DNA of 64,000 nucleotides, from positions 124,001 to 188,000 of the forward strand of contig NZ_JBHRXK010000001.1 in assembly GCF_042648505.1 (NCBI RefSeq), read 5' to 3'. The notes below the pieces were generated by a model. It worked only from the letters and a program-made list of their open reading frames with translations, made no database searches and was not told the DNA's origin. The translations under genes and the position numbers were made by a program. The DNA is from Lysobacter_L cavernae (lineage in GTDB: Bacteria > Pseudomonadota > Gammaproteobacteria > Xanthomonadales > Xanthomonadaceae). This document shows, in pieces, positions 1 through 10,294 of this stretch; position 1 is the first letter of the stretch; every line of letters begins with the position of its first letter.

Positions 1-895
1 CCAGCGGCAGGCCGGTGCCGGTGGTGTTGGCCACGCAGCGCGTCACGCAATCGGTCACCACTTCAAACAGGTCCTTGCCGGTGCGGCTCTTGTAACGCAA
101 CCAGCCGATCCAGAACGCCTTGTCGGGCCCGCCCTTGTTGATCTGGTAACGCGCGGTCATTTCGACGTCGCCGATGCCATTGCCGTTGGCGTTGAAGACG
201 TTGTCGACGGCGCTGCCGGTGAAGATCTCGCGGCTGACGGTGTCGCCGTTGATGTAGACGTACGGCACCTTGGCTTCCAGCTCGAAACGGTCGCCGAGGC
301 CGTAGCGGCCGGTCAGGGTCGCGATGCCGGTGGTGGTCTTGACCTCGCGCACGTCGATCAGGCCGATCAGGATCGCCGGAATGATGGTGAAACCGACCAG
401 GGCGACGCGGTCGTTGGACAGGTAGCCGAACTGCAGCGACGGCTCGAGGATGAACTGGCCGCGCGGGGTCAGCACGCCGGGCTGGTCGAAGATCTGCGCG
501 ACCTCAGGTGGGCGGGAATCCGAAGCCGGCGCCTGCCCCACTGGTTGCTGTTGGGGCTGTGCCTGCTGCGCAAGGTTCTGCACGACCGGCGCGGTGGTCT
601 GCTGTGCCAGCGACGGGATCACGACGCCCGGTGGTGCGCCGGTACCGCGGGTCGCACCCAGGCGCTCTTCGTTCAACACCCGCTGCAGCTCCGCGACATT
701 GCGCTCCTGCTGCGCCAGCGACTGGCGCAGTTCGTCCAGCCGCTGGGTCTGCTGGTTGATTTCCTGCTGCAACGCATCCAGCCGTGGCACGTCGGCGGCG
801 CTGGTTGACTCCTGGGCGCGGGCGATGCCGGCCATGGCCAGCCACAAGCAGGGAACAAGGACCAGGTGGCGGGGCATCGACGGCGTCCTTTTCAT
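1..895 (-). CDS. FapF-like outer-membrane amyloid transporter (3' end beyond window)
   Basis: This is the last visible gene of the amyloid-like operon, and it runs off the left edge, so its C-terminus is missing. Translated from the minus strand it starts MKRTPSMPRHLV, with a Sec signal ending ARA|QE near residue 27. A heptad-rich coiled coil follows at about residues 35-70, then a Gln/Pro-rich linker, then beta-strand-like sequence beginning FDQPGVLTPRGQ. This order of coiled coil, flexible linker and barrel is that of FapF, the trimeric outer-membrane pore that exports Fap amyloid subunits in Pseudomonas. The start at 895 is supported by AAGGA six bases upstream. A second in-frame ATG at 877 is possible. 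Position next to a C39 peptidase fits the fapD-fapE-fapF order. The family call is from memory of the FapF pattern. Confidence 0.75.
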   Translation of the reverse strand, partial: MKRTPSMPRHLVLVPCLWLAMAGIARAQESTSAADVPRLDALQQEINQQTQRLDELRQSLAQQERNVAELQRVLNEERLGATRGTGAPPGVVIPSLAQQTTAPVVQNLAQQAQPQQQPVGQAPASDSRPPEVAQIFDQPGVLTPRGQFILEPSLQFGYLSNDRVALVGFTIIPAILIGLIDVREVKTTTGIATLTGRYGLGDRFELEAKVPYVYINGDTVSREIFTGSAVDNVFNANGNGIGDVEMTARYQINKGGPDKAFWIGWLRYKSRTGKDLFEVVTDCVTRCVANTTGTGLPL

Positions 896-932
896 GCAGT
901 GTCCTTGGTTGCAAACGCAGACCGGTCGCTTT

Positions 933-1454
933 TCAGGGCGCCCCGATGGCCTGGATCTGTGCGCTGTGCAGGGCCGCCTGCGTGTTCATGTCCTGGAAGG
1001 CCCCCAGCGTGTCCACCCCCACGTTCACGGTGGTCAGTGCACGCAGGTCCTGGCCATCGCTGCTGTTCTGGATCACCACGCCGTTGAAGTTGCCGGAAGA
1101 TTCCACATGGTTGTTGGCACCGACCTGCACGATCAGGCCCTCGTTGAAGCGGGCCAGCTGCTGCGCCTGCTCGCCGGTCATGCGGGCCACATCGGGGATA
1201 TGCACCCGCGTGGTGGCGACCAGTGCGCCGTTGACGAAGATGGCGCGCTCGATGCCGAACGACAACGCCATGCCCGTGCTGGTCACGAAGCCGCCGCGCA
1301 GTTCGTCCAGGCGCGCCGGGTCGATCGCGACCCACTCCGGGCCGAGCTTCGCGCCGGGCCGTTCATCGCCCTGCCCTGCAGCGCCAGACGACCAGATCGA
1401 GGCAAGGACCAGCAGCGCACAGGCACTCATCGACGTGGACGTGGACGTAGTCAT
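933..1454 (-). CDS. Secreted FapE-like protein with double-glycine-type motif
   Basis: A 173-residue secreted protein with a hydrophobic N-terminal segment (about residues 10-25) consistent with a Sec signal. At residues 44-55 it has Ile-x4-Leu-x2-Leu-x-Gly-Gly, the spacing of a double-glycine leader. A beta-prone stretch containing SFGIERAIFVNG and later VVIQN and LTTVNVGV follows. The gene lies 13 bp after the C39 peptidase and 37 bp before the FapF-like transporter, the slot held by fapE in Pseudomonas. I infer it is an extracellular or periplasmic accessory or minor subunit of the fibre. No catalytic motif is visible. An AGGTG sequence precedes the ATG, and a later start at residue 9 is possible. 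Confidence 0.6.
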   Translation of the reverse strand: MTTSTSTSMSACALLVLASIWSSGAAGQGDERPGAKLGPEWVAIDPARLDELRGGFVTSTGMALSFGIERAIFVNGALVATTRVHIPDVARMTGEQAQQLARFNEGLIVQVGANNHVESSGNFNGVVIQNSSDGQDLRALTTVNVGVDTLGAFQDMNTQAALHSAQIQAIGAP

Positions 1455-1467
1455 GGCATCACCTCAC

Positions 1468-2169
1468 TCAGATGTCGCCCGGGCCACGCCGGGGCGTCAC
1501 GGTGTAGTACAGGCCATCGCGGGCGATTCCCGCATCCAGCGGCGCCGGTGGCGCGGTGCGCCAGTCGCGCGCGAGGTTGAAGTGCGCTTCCTCGCGGCGG
1601 TTGTGCACCACGAACAGGACACGGTTGTCCCACAACTTCTCGAAGCGCGAACGTGGCATCGCGCGCGTGCCGCGTGCCGGATCGCCGATCAGCACGCGTC
1701 CGTTGTGCAATCCCTTGATGACGACGAAATGGCGGTAACCTCGGTCGTTGAGCAGCACGATCGCCGGCAGTTGCTCCTCGAACAGCTTGTCCAGGGGCAA
1801 TTCAAAGCCGTCGGCCTCGAACCCACGGGATTCCAGGTAGCCGCGGATGTCGAGCAGCGAGAAGCCTTCCTGGCGGATCTTGCCCTGGTCGCCGTGGGTG
1901 TACATCTGCATGAACACTTCGGCCTCGGTGACCGGGATCCCGTACTGATAGGTCAGCAAGGTCGCCGTTGCCGCCGAGCCGCAACTGAAATCGTATTGCT
2001 GGGGAACCGTGGTCCGGAACCGCGCTTCTTTCAGGCTGGTCACGCGCACGCCATAGCTGGCGCCGTGCGGTATACGCACGTCGAGCGAAGCCGCCGATGC
2101 CAGACCGCCTGCCAACAGCCAAACCAGTGCCAGCAACCATGCCCGGCGACGGGCTCCATCCAGGCTCAT
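1468..2169 (-). CDS. C39-family cysteine peptidase, FapD-like, exported
   Basis: A 233-residue stand-alone papain-like C39 peptidase with an N-terminal hydrophobic segment (residues 8-27), so it probably acts in the periplasm rather than as part of an ABC exporter. The catalytic set is visible: Gln57 (oxyanion), Cys63 in DFSCGSAA, His147 in GYRHFVVIKG and Asp163 in LIGDPARG. C39 peptidases cut after Gly-Gly in leader peptides, and FapD is the C39 member of the Pseudomonas fap operon. The start codon overlaps the stop of the preceding 140-aa gene (ATGA), showing translational coupling. An upstream in-frame extension of the reading frame only shadows that gene. The substrates are probably the two flanking secreted proteins, which carry double-glycine-like motifs (inference). 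Confidence 0.82.
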   Translation of the reverse strand: MSLDGARRRAWLLALVWLLAGGLASAASLDVRIPHGASYGVRVTSLKEARFRTTVPQQYDFSCGSAATATLLTYQYGIPVTEAEVFMQMYTHGDQGKIRQEGFSLLDIRGYLESRGFEADGFELPLDKLFEEQLPAIVLLNDRGYRHFVVIKGLHNGRVLIGDPARGTRAMPRSRFEKLWDNRVLFVVHNRREEAHFNLARDWRTAPPAPLDAGIARDGLYYTVTPRRGPGDI

Positions 2170-2588
2170 GGCACCGGCGGTGCGAACTGCACGTTGACGA
2201 TCATCGCGTTCTGGATCAGCACGTTCGCCCCGGTGTTCTGGATCGTGGTGACGATGCCGTTGCTGTTGGCAAACGACCCGGCGTTGATCGAGTTGTGGCC
2301 GGTGACGACGCGGTCGGCACTGGTGTTGTCGACCTTGCCGTCGACCAGGATGTCGTTGTCGATATCCGTACCGCCGCGCAATCCGGCAAGCCGATCGGAA
2401 TTGATCGTTTGGCCCATGCCGATGACCTGCACGGGCACGGACGGCGCCGATGCGAGTACGGGTGGTTCCGTGCACTCGGCCAGCCCGGGTACGGGGCCAA
2501 AGTCCGAGGCCAGTGCGCTGCCAGTGATCAGCATCCACAGCGCAGTTGAAACAGGCATCACGATGGAACGGTACGGTCGCATGGTCAT
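2166..2588 (-). CDS. Small secreted protein, putative amyloid partner with double-glycine-type motif
   Basis: A 140-residue protein with a Sec-type signal ending near ALAS|DF (residue 28). At residues 62-73 it has Ile-x4-Leu-x2-Leu-x-Gly-Gly, the same spacing as in the 173-aa protein of this operon. The mature part is rich in Asn, Asp and Thr. The C-terminus (IQNTGANVLIQNAMIVNVQF) resembles the C-terminus of the Gly-rich protein encoded upstream (AQNSGFASLIQQGVTVQANL). Shared Gln/Asn beta motifs between a major and a minor protein are typical of curli and Fap subunit pairs, so a nucleator or minor-subunit role is plausible. The function is inferred only. The start could also be two codons later, at MRPY. 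Confidence 0.6.
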   Translation of the reverse strand: MTMRPYRSIVMPVSTALWMLITGSALASDFGPVPGLAECTEPPVLASAPSVPVQVIGMGQTINSDRLAGLRGGTDIDNDILVDGKVDNTSADRVVTGHNSINAGSFANSNGIVTTIQNTGANVLIQNAMIVNVQFAPPVP

Positions 2589-2722
2589 GCTCCTTCGCCT
2601 GCATTCCCGACCGCGCGTGCGGGTCCCCTCACCCTCAGGCGCTCCGCCGAAGCGTGCGGGTCGGCGGAGCGCCTGCTCGCGCGTGACGCGCCGGGAGGTG
2701 CCCGACGCGCCATGGGGAGCGC

Positions 2723-3688
2723 TTATGGACCTACGGTCAGGTTGGCCTGCACGGTGACACCCTGCTGGATCAGCGAGGCGAAACCGCTGTTCTGCGCGGC
2801 GACCATGATGCCGGCGGCCGACTGTCCGACACTGGACATGGTGCTGGACATGTTGAAGGTGCCTGCATCATTGGTCACCGAGCCACCGGCACCACCGGCA
2901 CCGCCGGTACCACCGCTGCCGGCGCCGCCGGTTGCCGCACCGCCCGTGCCGCCCGATCCGGCACCACCGGCACCGGCGTTGGACGCGACCGAGCCGCCGG
3001 AGCCTGCCGTCGATGCACTGGAGCCACCGGTTCCGGTTGCAGCGCCGGCCGTCGAGGTGCCACCGGCACCCGCACCGCCTGCACCACCGGTACCGCCCGT
3101 GGCATTGCCAGCACCGCGTTCGCGGGCATTGGCGCGGCCGCCGTCGCCGCCGTCGCCGCCGCCTGCTGCGGATGCGCTGGCTGCAACCGCCCAGCCGCCG
3201 TCACCGCTGGCGTCGCCGCCATTGGCACCGCGTGCGCGGGCATCGCCGCCGTCGCCGCCGTCGCCGCCATAGCCCTTGCCGCCATAGGCCTTGCCGCCGT
3301 CGCCGCCGTAACCCTTGCCGCCGTCGCCACCGTTGGCATCGCCCCAGTTCTTGGCGACATTGCCAATGTCATGGATGCGGATGTCGCTGACGGTGCCATT
3401 GAGCTCGGTCTTGGCGACGATATAGCTCGAGGTCTTGCTGAAGCTGCTGGAGTCGGTGTAGGTATTGGTGGCGGTGCCACCGTTGTTCGCTGCGGCGGAA
3501 CCGTCATCAGCGCGAGCGCGGCCGCGGTTGTCGCGGTTGTCGCCGGTGCTGTTGTCGGAGTTGTCGAGGGCGACCAGGACGTCGTCCCCGGCATTGCCGT
3601 CACCGTTGGTCTGTTGTGCCCAAGCCTGGCTACCGAATCCGAGGCCGATGAGCACTGCCGTTGCCATCAAGCTGGTACGAATGCGCAT
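2723..3688 (-). CDS. Glycine-rich secreted protein, putative functional-amyloid/adhesin subunit
   Basis: A 321-residue protein with a clear signal peptide cleaved near AWA|QQ (residue 24). Residues 25-115 are Asp/Asn/Thr-rich. Residues 116-270 are low complexity, built from GGDGG, GGTGG and GGAGG blocks. The last 50 residues form a Gln/Asn/Val-rich segment (NSGFASLIQQGVTVQANL) of the sort seen in bacterial amyloid repeats. It is first in an operon with a C39 peptidase and a FapF-like pore, the place of the fibre subunit. AAGGAG seven bases before the ATG supports the start. Unlike Pseudomonas FapC it lacks recognisable long imperfect repeats, so direct homology to FapC is not shown. A Gly-rich adhesin is the alternative. 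Confidence 0.65.
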   Translation of the reverse strand: MRIRTSLMATAVLIGLGFGSQAWAQQTNGDGNAGDDVLVALDNSDNSTGDNRDNRGRARADDGSAAANNGGTATNTYTDSSSFSKTSSYIVAKTELNGTVSDIRIHDIGNVAKNWGDANGGDGGKGYGGDGGKAYGGKGYGGDGGDGGDARARGANGGDASGDGGWAVAASASAAGGGDGGDGGRANARERGAGNATGGTGGAGGAGAGGTSTAGAATGTGGSSASTAGSGGSVASNAGAGGAGSGGTGGAATGGAGSGGTGGAGGAGGSVTNDAGTFNMSSTMSSVGQSAAGIMVAAQNSGFASLIQQGVTVQANLTVGP

Positions 3689-4115
3689 TGTGGTTCTCCT
3701 TTACGTCGGTTTGACACCTAGGGAGGAAGGCATCGGATAACGACGCATAGAGCTACACGCATGGCCGGTGCCAGCCCTGGTTCATCTGCGCTAATGCCTT
3801 GATCGGCGACGGGATTCTTGCTGAACGTAAACGCGGCGCTGAACGGCCAGCGGATATCGCCGCCGGTCGGCCGCCTCGATGTTTCAAGTACGCAACGTGG
3901 TGGTGTCGTTCGCTTGCCAGGTCGATGCTCGTGCTGCATGGCAAGCCATTGATCCACCTACCCGATCAGGTCGGGCCGGGCAGTTCAGATCAATGTTGCA
4001 CAAAAGATACGTCCGCTATTGCAGCGCGCTTGCAGCGACGGCAATCCTGATTTACGCCAAGCAGTTGGGCGAATCACATGAAGTGACTCTGGCGTTGCGT
4101 CAAGGCAACGGCTGT
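3689..4115. other. Intergenic region upstream of the Fap-like operon
   Basis: A 427-bp gap between the Gly-rich gene and the end of rarA. It is less GC-rich than its flanks. A sigma-54-like promoter on the minus strand is listed separately. Short ORFs on both strands have no recognisable content, and I see no RNA gene. The length suits an enhancer-dependent promoter with upstream activator sites, but I found no convincing activator palindrome. Confidence 0.5.
3758..3774 (-). promoter_or_regulatory. Candidate sigma-54 (-24/-12) promoter of the amyloid-like operon
   Basis: Read on the minus strand, the site is CTGGCACCGGCCATGCG. It keeps the TGGCAC of the -24 element and the GC of the -12 element with exactly ten bases between GG and GC, as RpoN requires. 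The -12 TTGCA box is weaker (ATGCG). Initiation would fall near 3747, giving an untranslated leader of about 60 nt before the operon's ribosome binding site. Confidence 0.4.
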
Positions 4116-5483
4116 TCAGCCGTCCTTGCCGTCGGTGGTGCGGCGCGCGGCGTCCCGGGCTGCACGCAGACGATCAAGCTTCTCCTTCAGCTTGATTTCC
4201 AGGCCCCGCTCCACCGGCTGGTAGTACACGCGCTCGCCCATCGCGTCGGGGAACCCGGTCTGGTCAAGCGCGATCCCTCCTTCGGCATCGTGGTCGTACT
4301 GATAGCCCTTGGAGTAGCCGAGCTGCTTCATCAGTTTGGTCGGCGCATTGCGCAGGTGCAGCGGCACCTCCTGCGTACCGTGCTCGCGCACGTCCTGCCT
4401 GGCGGTGTTATAGGCGACGTAGGCGGCATTCGATTTGGCGGTGCTGGCCAGGTAGATCACCAACTGCGCGAATGCGAGTTCGCCTTCCGGGCTGCCGAGC
4501 CGGTCGTACGTGCCCCAGGCCTCCAGCGCCATCTGCAGCGCACGCGGGTCGGCCAGGCCGATGTCCTCGACCGCCATGCGCGTCAATCGCCGCGCCAGGT
4601 AGGCCGGATCACAACCGCCGTCGAGCATCCTCGTCAGCCAGTAGAGCGCGGCATCCGGATTGGAGCTGCGCACGGATTTGTGCAGCGCCGAGATCTGGTC
4701 GTAGAACTGCTCGCCGCCCTTGTCGAAACGGCGGGTGCGGTCGGCCAGCACCTGCGCCAGCGTCGCAGCCGTGATCTGTCCGCCCTCGCCTTCGGCCAGT
4801 TCGGCAGCGATTTCGAGCAGGGTCAGGCCACGGCGCACATCACCGTCGGCGGCGCGGGAGATCTGCTCCAGTGCTTCGTCGCCGACCTGCAAGCCGCGAC
4901 CACCGAGGCCGCGCTCCTCGTCCCCGAGCGCATGCAACAAGGCCAGGCGGATATCCTCGGCCGAGACCGCCTCCATCACGTGCACGCGGCAGCGCGACAG
5001 CAGCGCCGAGTTCAGTTCAAAGGACGGGTTCTCGGTGGTGGCGCCGACAAACACGATGGTGCCGCGCTCGATGTGCGGCAGGAACGCGTCCTGCTGCGTC
5101 TTGTTGAAGCGATGCACCTCGTCGACGAACAGCACGGTGCGCCGGCCCTCGGCGAAACGGTGCGCCGCCTCGGCCAGCACCTGCCGCACCTCCGGCAAAC
5201 CGGAGAGCACCGCCGAGATGGCGCGGAATTCCGCCTGGGAGTAATGCGCCAGCAGCAGGGCCAACGTGGTCTTGCCGCACCCGGGCGGGCCCCACAGGAT
5301 CATCGAATGAACCCGGCCGGATTCGACCGCGCGACGCAGCGCCGACCCCGGCGCGAGCAGGCGGCGTTGCCCGACCATCTCGTCCAGCGTGCGTGGCCGA
5401 ATGCGCTCGGCCAATGGCCGCAACGGGTCGCGGTCCACGCTGAGCAGGTCGTTCTCGGGCACGGCGTTGCGGGATTTGCTCAC
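4116..5483 (-). CDS. rarA: Replication-associated recombination protein A (AAA+ ATPase)
   Basis: A 455-residue RarA/MgsA (WRNIP1 family), a clamp-loader-like AAA+ ATPase acting at stalled forks. Walker A GPPGCGKT is at residues 65-72, Walker B VLFVDEVH at 117-124, followed by sensor motif ATTENPSF. The C-terminal half carries the MgsA tetramerisation region (DPAYLARRLTRMAVEDIGLADP). Length matches E. coli RarA (447). The gene lies downstream of lolA and ftsK in the same direction, an order conserved in gammaproteobacteria, with about 90 bp to lolA. Confidence 0.95.
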   Translation of the reverse strand: MSKSRNAVPENDLLSVDRDPLRPLAERIRPRTLDEMVGQRRLLAPGSALRRAVESGRVHSMILWGPPGCGKTTLALLLAHYSQAEFRAISAVLSGLPEVRQVLAEAAHRFAEGRRTVLFVDEVHRFNKTQQDAFLPHIERGTIVFVGATTENPSFELNSALLSRCRVHVMEAVSAEDIRLALLHALGDEERGLGGRGLQVGDEALEQISRAADGDVRRGLTLLEIAAELAEGEGGQITAATLAQVLADRTRRFDKGGEQFYDQISALHKSVRSSNPDAALYWLTRMLDGGCDPAYLARRLTRMAVEDIGLADPRALQMALEAWGTYDRLGSPEGELAFAQLVIYLASTAKSNAAYVAYNTARQDVREHGTQEVPLHLRNAPTKLMKQLGYSKGYQYDHDAEGGIALDQTGFPDAMGERVYYQPVERGLEIKLKEKLDRLRAARDAARRTTDGKDG

Positions 5484-5573
5484 GGGCCGATTCTAACGTG
5501 CAGCCCGTCGCAGTCGCTGCGACCTCAGAACGCCGATCATCGAAGCGGGTCAGCGTACTACCGCGTGTGCGGT

Positions 5574-6194
5574 TCAGCCCTCGCCAATGACATCCACGCC
5601 CTTGGGCGCAGCGTATTTGAAGGTGCCCGCCGGGAAAGCCGGGTTGCGCTTCCAGCCGCTGAAGATGATCTCGGTGCGCTGGCCCAGTGCGTCGACGACC
5701 TGCATCCGTGCCAGCCCGCTCGCGTCGAAACCGAGCCGGGCGGACTGGAAGTTCGCCTCGGCGTCGTTCTTCGGCGCCATGGCCAACCATTGCAGACCGT
5801 CGGCGGCACCGGCGTCCTTGACCACGAATTGCGCGTCAAGCTTGCCCGGATCGATCAACGCCGCGAGCGGGCTGTTCTGCTCCTCGACGCCCTGCGGCCG
5901 CACCGTGACCTGCTGCAGGTCGGGGTCGTACACCCAGACCTTCTTGCCATCGGCGACGATCAGTTGCGGGTACGGCTTGAGGTACTCCCAGCGGAACAGG
6001 CGTGGCGCCGACAGGGCGACGTTGCCGTTCGAGCTTTCCTTCAACTTGCCGCTGGGGTCGAACACCTTCTGCGTGAACTGGCCGTCGAGCCCTTTCAGAC
6101 CCCGGGTGAAGGCGTTGAGTTCGTCGCGTGCACCGGCATAAGCCGTCGTCGCAAACAGCACAGCCAGCAAGCCGATCGATCGAATGACACGCAT
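5574..6194 (-). CDS. lolA: Outer-membrane lipoprotein carrier protein LolA
   Basis: A 206-residue periplasmic chaperone that takes lipoproteins from LolCDE to LolB at the outer membrane. A signal peptide ends at AYA|GA (residue 20). The mature N-terminus (ARDELNAFTRGLKGLDGQF) and the strand WEYLKPYPQLIVADGKKVW are typical of LolA, and length matches the family. It sits between ftsK and rarA as in many gammaproteobacteria, about 106 bp after ftsK. Confidence 0.93.
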   Translation of the reverse strand: MRVIRSIGLLAVLFATTAYAGARDELNAFTRGLKGLDGQFTQKVFDPSGKLKESSNGNVALSAPRLFRWEYLKPYPQLIVADGKKVWVYDPDLQQVTVRPQGVEEQNSPLAALIDPGKLDAQFVVKDAGAADGLQWLAMAPKNDAEANFQSARLGFDASGLARMQVVDALGQRTEIIFSGWKRNPAFPAGTFKYAAPKGVDVIGEG

Positions 6195-6300
6195 TGAAGA
6201 ACTCCGGAAAACCGTTGGCGGCGAGTGTGCCGCGTCTTTGCTGAATACGTACGAAGCGCCCCGCTCGCCCGCGCGACTGACGGATCGATCGGGCCGTTAC

Positions 6301-8655
<2,355 letters not shown>

Positions 8656-8703
8656 CGTGATGTTCTGCCTCAGCTAGGCTGCGTTAGTTGTTGAATATAC
8701 GAC

Positions 8704-8726
8704 AAAAGAGGCCGAAGCGGGCCTCT
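8704..8726 (-). terminator. Rho-independent terminator downstream of ald
   Basis: On the minus strand a 7-bp stem AGAGGCC/GGCCTCT with a six-base loop is followed by a short T run. It lies about 190 bp after the ald stop and just upstream of ftsK, so it would separate the two transcripts. Confidence 0.5.
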
Positions 8727-8732
8727 GGACAC

Positions 8733-8769
8733 CGTCATTCCGCGAAGGCCGGGATCCAGGGACTTTGCT
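8733..8769. repeat. Dispersed CGTCATTCC...GAAGGC-type repeat unit
   Basis: A single unit resembling the CGTCATTCCCGCGAAGGCGGGAATCCAGGG family common in proteobacterial intergenic DNA. It has a GCGAAGGCC/GG core and the downstream CCAGGGACTTTGCT. Related units occur near 25533, 33957 and 39262 in this window. Confidence 0.7.
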
Positions 8770-8917
8770 TTCAACGGGTTACCGCCCGAGGACTCCTGCC
8801 TTCGTGGGAAGGACGAAGAAAACCCATGGCCATCAGGTTACGGCACTTCAGCAACGAAACGGGGAGCGCCGGTTCCCCGACCCTCCCCGTTTCTTGACCC
8901 GGTTCGCGCCTTCGCTG

Positions 8918-10000
8918 TTACAGCTTCATGTCCTGCAGCGCGGGATGCACCAGTTTGCCGCCCTCGACGTTGATGCCGCGCACCAGCGCCTGGTTGTCGC
9001 GCCAGCTGTTGCCCGGCGTGTCGCCCGAGGCCAGCTTGTTGACCCACGGCAGGATCGCCGCGCAGATCGCCTGCGAGCTGGTCTGCGGCACGGCGCCGGG
9101 CATGTTGGTCACGCAGAAGTGGGTCACGCCCTCTTCAACGTAGGTCGGTTCCTTCCAGGTGGTCGGGCGCGAAGTCTCGAAGCAGCCGCCCTGGTCGATC
9201 GAGATATCAACCACCACGCTGCCGTCCTGCATGCCCTTGAGCATCTCGCGGGTCAGCACGTGCGGCGCACGCGCGCCGGTCACCAGCACCGCGCCGACCA
9301 CCAGGTCGGCCGAGGCGACTTCACGGGCGACCACGTCGGCATACGGGTACAGCGCGGTCACGTTGTTGCCCAGGCGCATCATTTCTTCCATGCGGTCCTG
9401 GCGCATTTCGAACACCACGACATTCGAGCCGCCGGCCGCGGCCAGCTGTGCCGAGGCACTGCCGGCCTTGCCCGCGCCGAACACCACCACCTTGCCGCGC
9501 TCGGTCGACGGCAGGCCGCCGAGCAGCTTGCCCTTGCCGCCTTCCGGCTGGTGCAGCAGATGGGTGCCGACCTGCACCGCGATCTTGCCGGCGATGACCG
9601 ACATCGGCGCCAGCAGCGGCAGGTCGCCGTTGGGCAGCTCGACGGTCTCGAAGGCAACACCGGTCAGGCCGATGTCGAGCAGTTGCTTGGTCAGTTCCGG
9701 CTCGGCCGCCAGGTGCAGGTAGCAGAACAGCAGGTGGTCCTTGCGCAGCAGCGCCAGGTCGCCGGCGATCGGCTCCTTGACCTTCACGATCAACTCGCCC
9801 TTCTCGTACAACGCCGCCGCATCCGGCGCGATCTTCACGCCGAGCTGGGCGTACTGCTCGTCCTTGAAGCCCGACTTGATGCCGGCATCCTTCTCGATCC
9901 AGACCTCATGGCCGCGCTTGACCAGGTCGCCGGCCGCGGCCGGAACGAGCGCGACGCGCCCTTCGAGAGTCTTGGTTTCCTTGGGAACGCCGATCCGCAT
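8918..10000 (-). CDS. ald: Alanine dehydrogenase
   Basis: A 360-residue NAD-dependent L-alanine dehydrogenase (alanine to pyruvate plus ammonium). The N-terminus MRIGVPKETKTLEGRVAL is diagnostic. The catalytic Lys (IVKVKEP) and His (YLHLAAEPEL) are present, the Rossmann loop VVFGAGKAGSA follows, and the C-terminal TNMPGAVPQTSSQA motif is intact. I chose 10000 as start: AGGTAGAGAC sits just upstream and the family begins here. The longer reading frame to 10081 has no such support. It is monocistronic and divergent from trxB. Confidence 0.95.
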   Translation of the reverse strand: MRIGVPKETKTLEGRVALVPAAAGDLVKRGHEVWIEKDAGIKSGFKDEQYAQLGVKIAPDAAALYEKGELIVKVKEPIAGDLALLRKDHLLFCYLHLAAEPELTKQLLDIGLTGVAFETVELPNGDLPLLAPMSVIAGKIAVQVGTHLLHQPEGGKGKLLGGLPSTERGKVVVFGAGKAGSASAQLAAAGGSNVVVFEMRQDRMEEMMRLGNNVTALYPYADVVAREVASADLVVGAVLVTGARAPHVLTREMLKGMQDGSVVVDISIDQGGCFETSRPTTWKEPTYVEEGVTHFCVTNMPGAVPQTSSQAICAAILPWVNKLASGDTPGNSWRDNQALVRGINVEGGKLVHPALQDMKL

Positions 10001-10294
10001 GTCTCTACCTTTGCTCGTTGAAAAACCGCGCGGGCTTGCGCGGCTCGTATGGGGGAAGTCCTGACGAAAAAAACGCCGCATCCGCGGCGCGTCCTGCCTA
10101 TTGTCGTCCGTCGCGATGGATGCCTCACGGCGCAGTGCAACATTGCGTCGCGGGACGCGCCTTGTTTTGGCGGGATCGCGCCTCCAAGCTATGGCTCAAC
10201 GTTCCATCGACACGCCCGCGTACGGATTCAGCACGCCTGCGTATGGCGGAACACTTCGCGCAAGAGCGCATTCCTACAGCCCGCGATTATACCC

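Noticed and set aside
784..2757. Plus-strand ORF (657 codons) across the amyloid-like operon
   Set aside because: It covers four minus-strand genes with signal peptides, overlapping starts and ribosome sites. The plus frame has no motif.
3718..3957. 79-codon minus-strand ORF upstream of the Gly-rich gene
   Set aside because: No ribosome site, no recognisable sequence, and it spans the putative sigma-54 promoter.
3879..6197. Long plus-strand ORF (772 codons) over rarA and lolA
   Set aside because: Antisense shadow of two clear genes. Its composition (runs of Arg, Gln, His) and lack of domains are typical of open antisense frames in GC-rich DNA. The same applies to the long antisense frames over ftsK, ald, clpA, acnB, acnA, carB, dnaK and the CHASE kinase.
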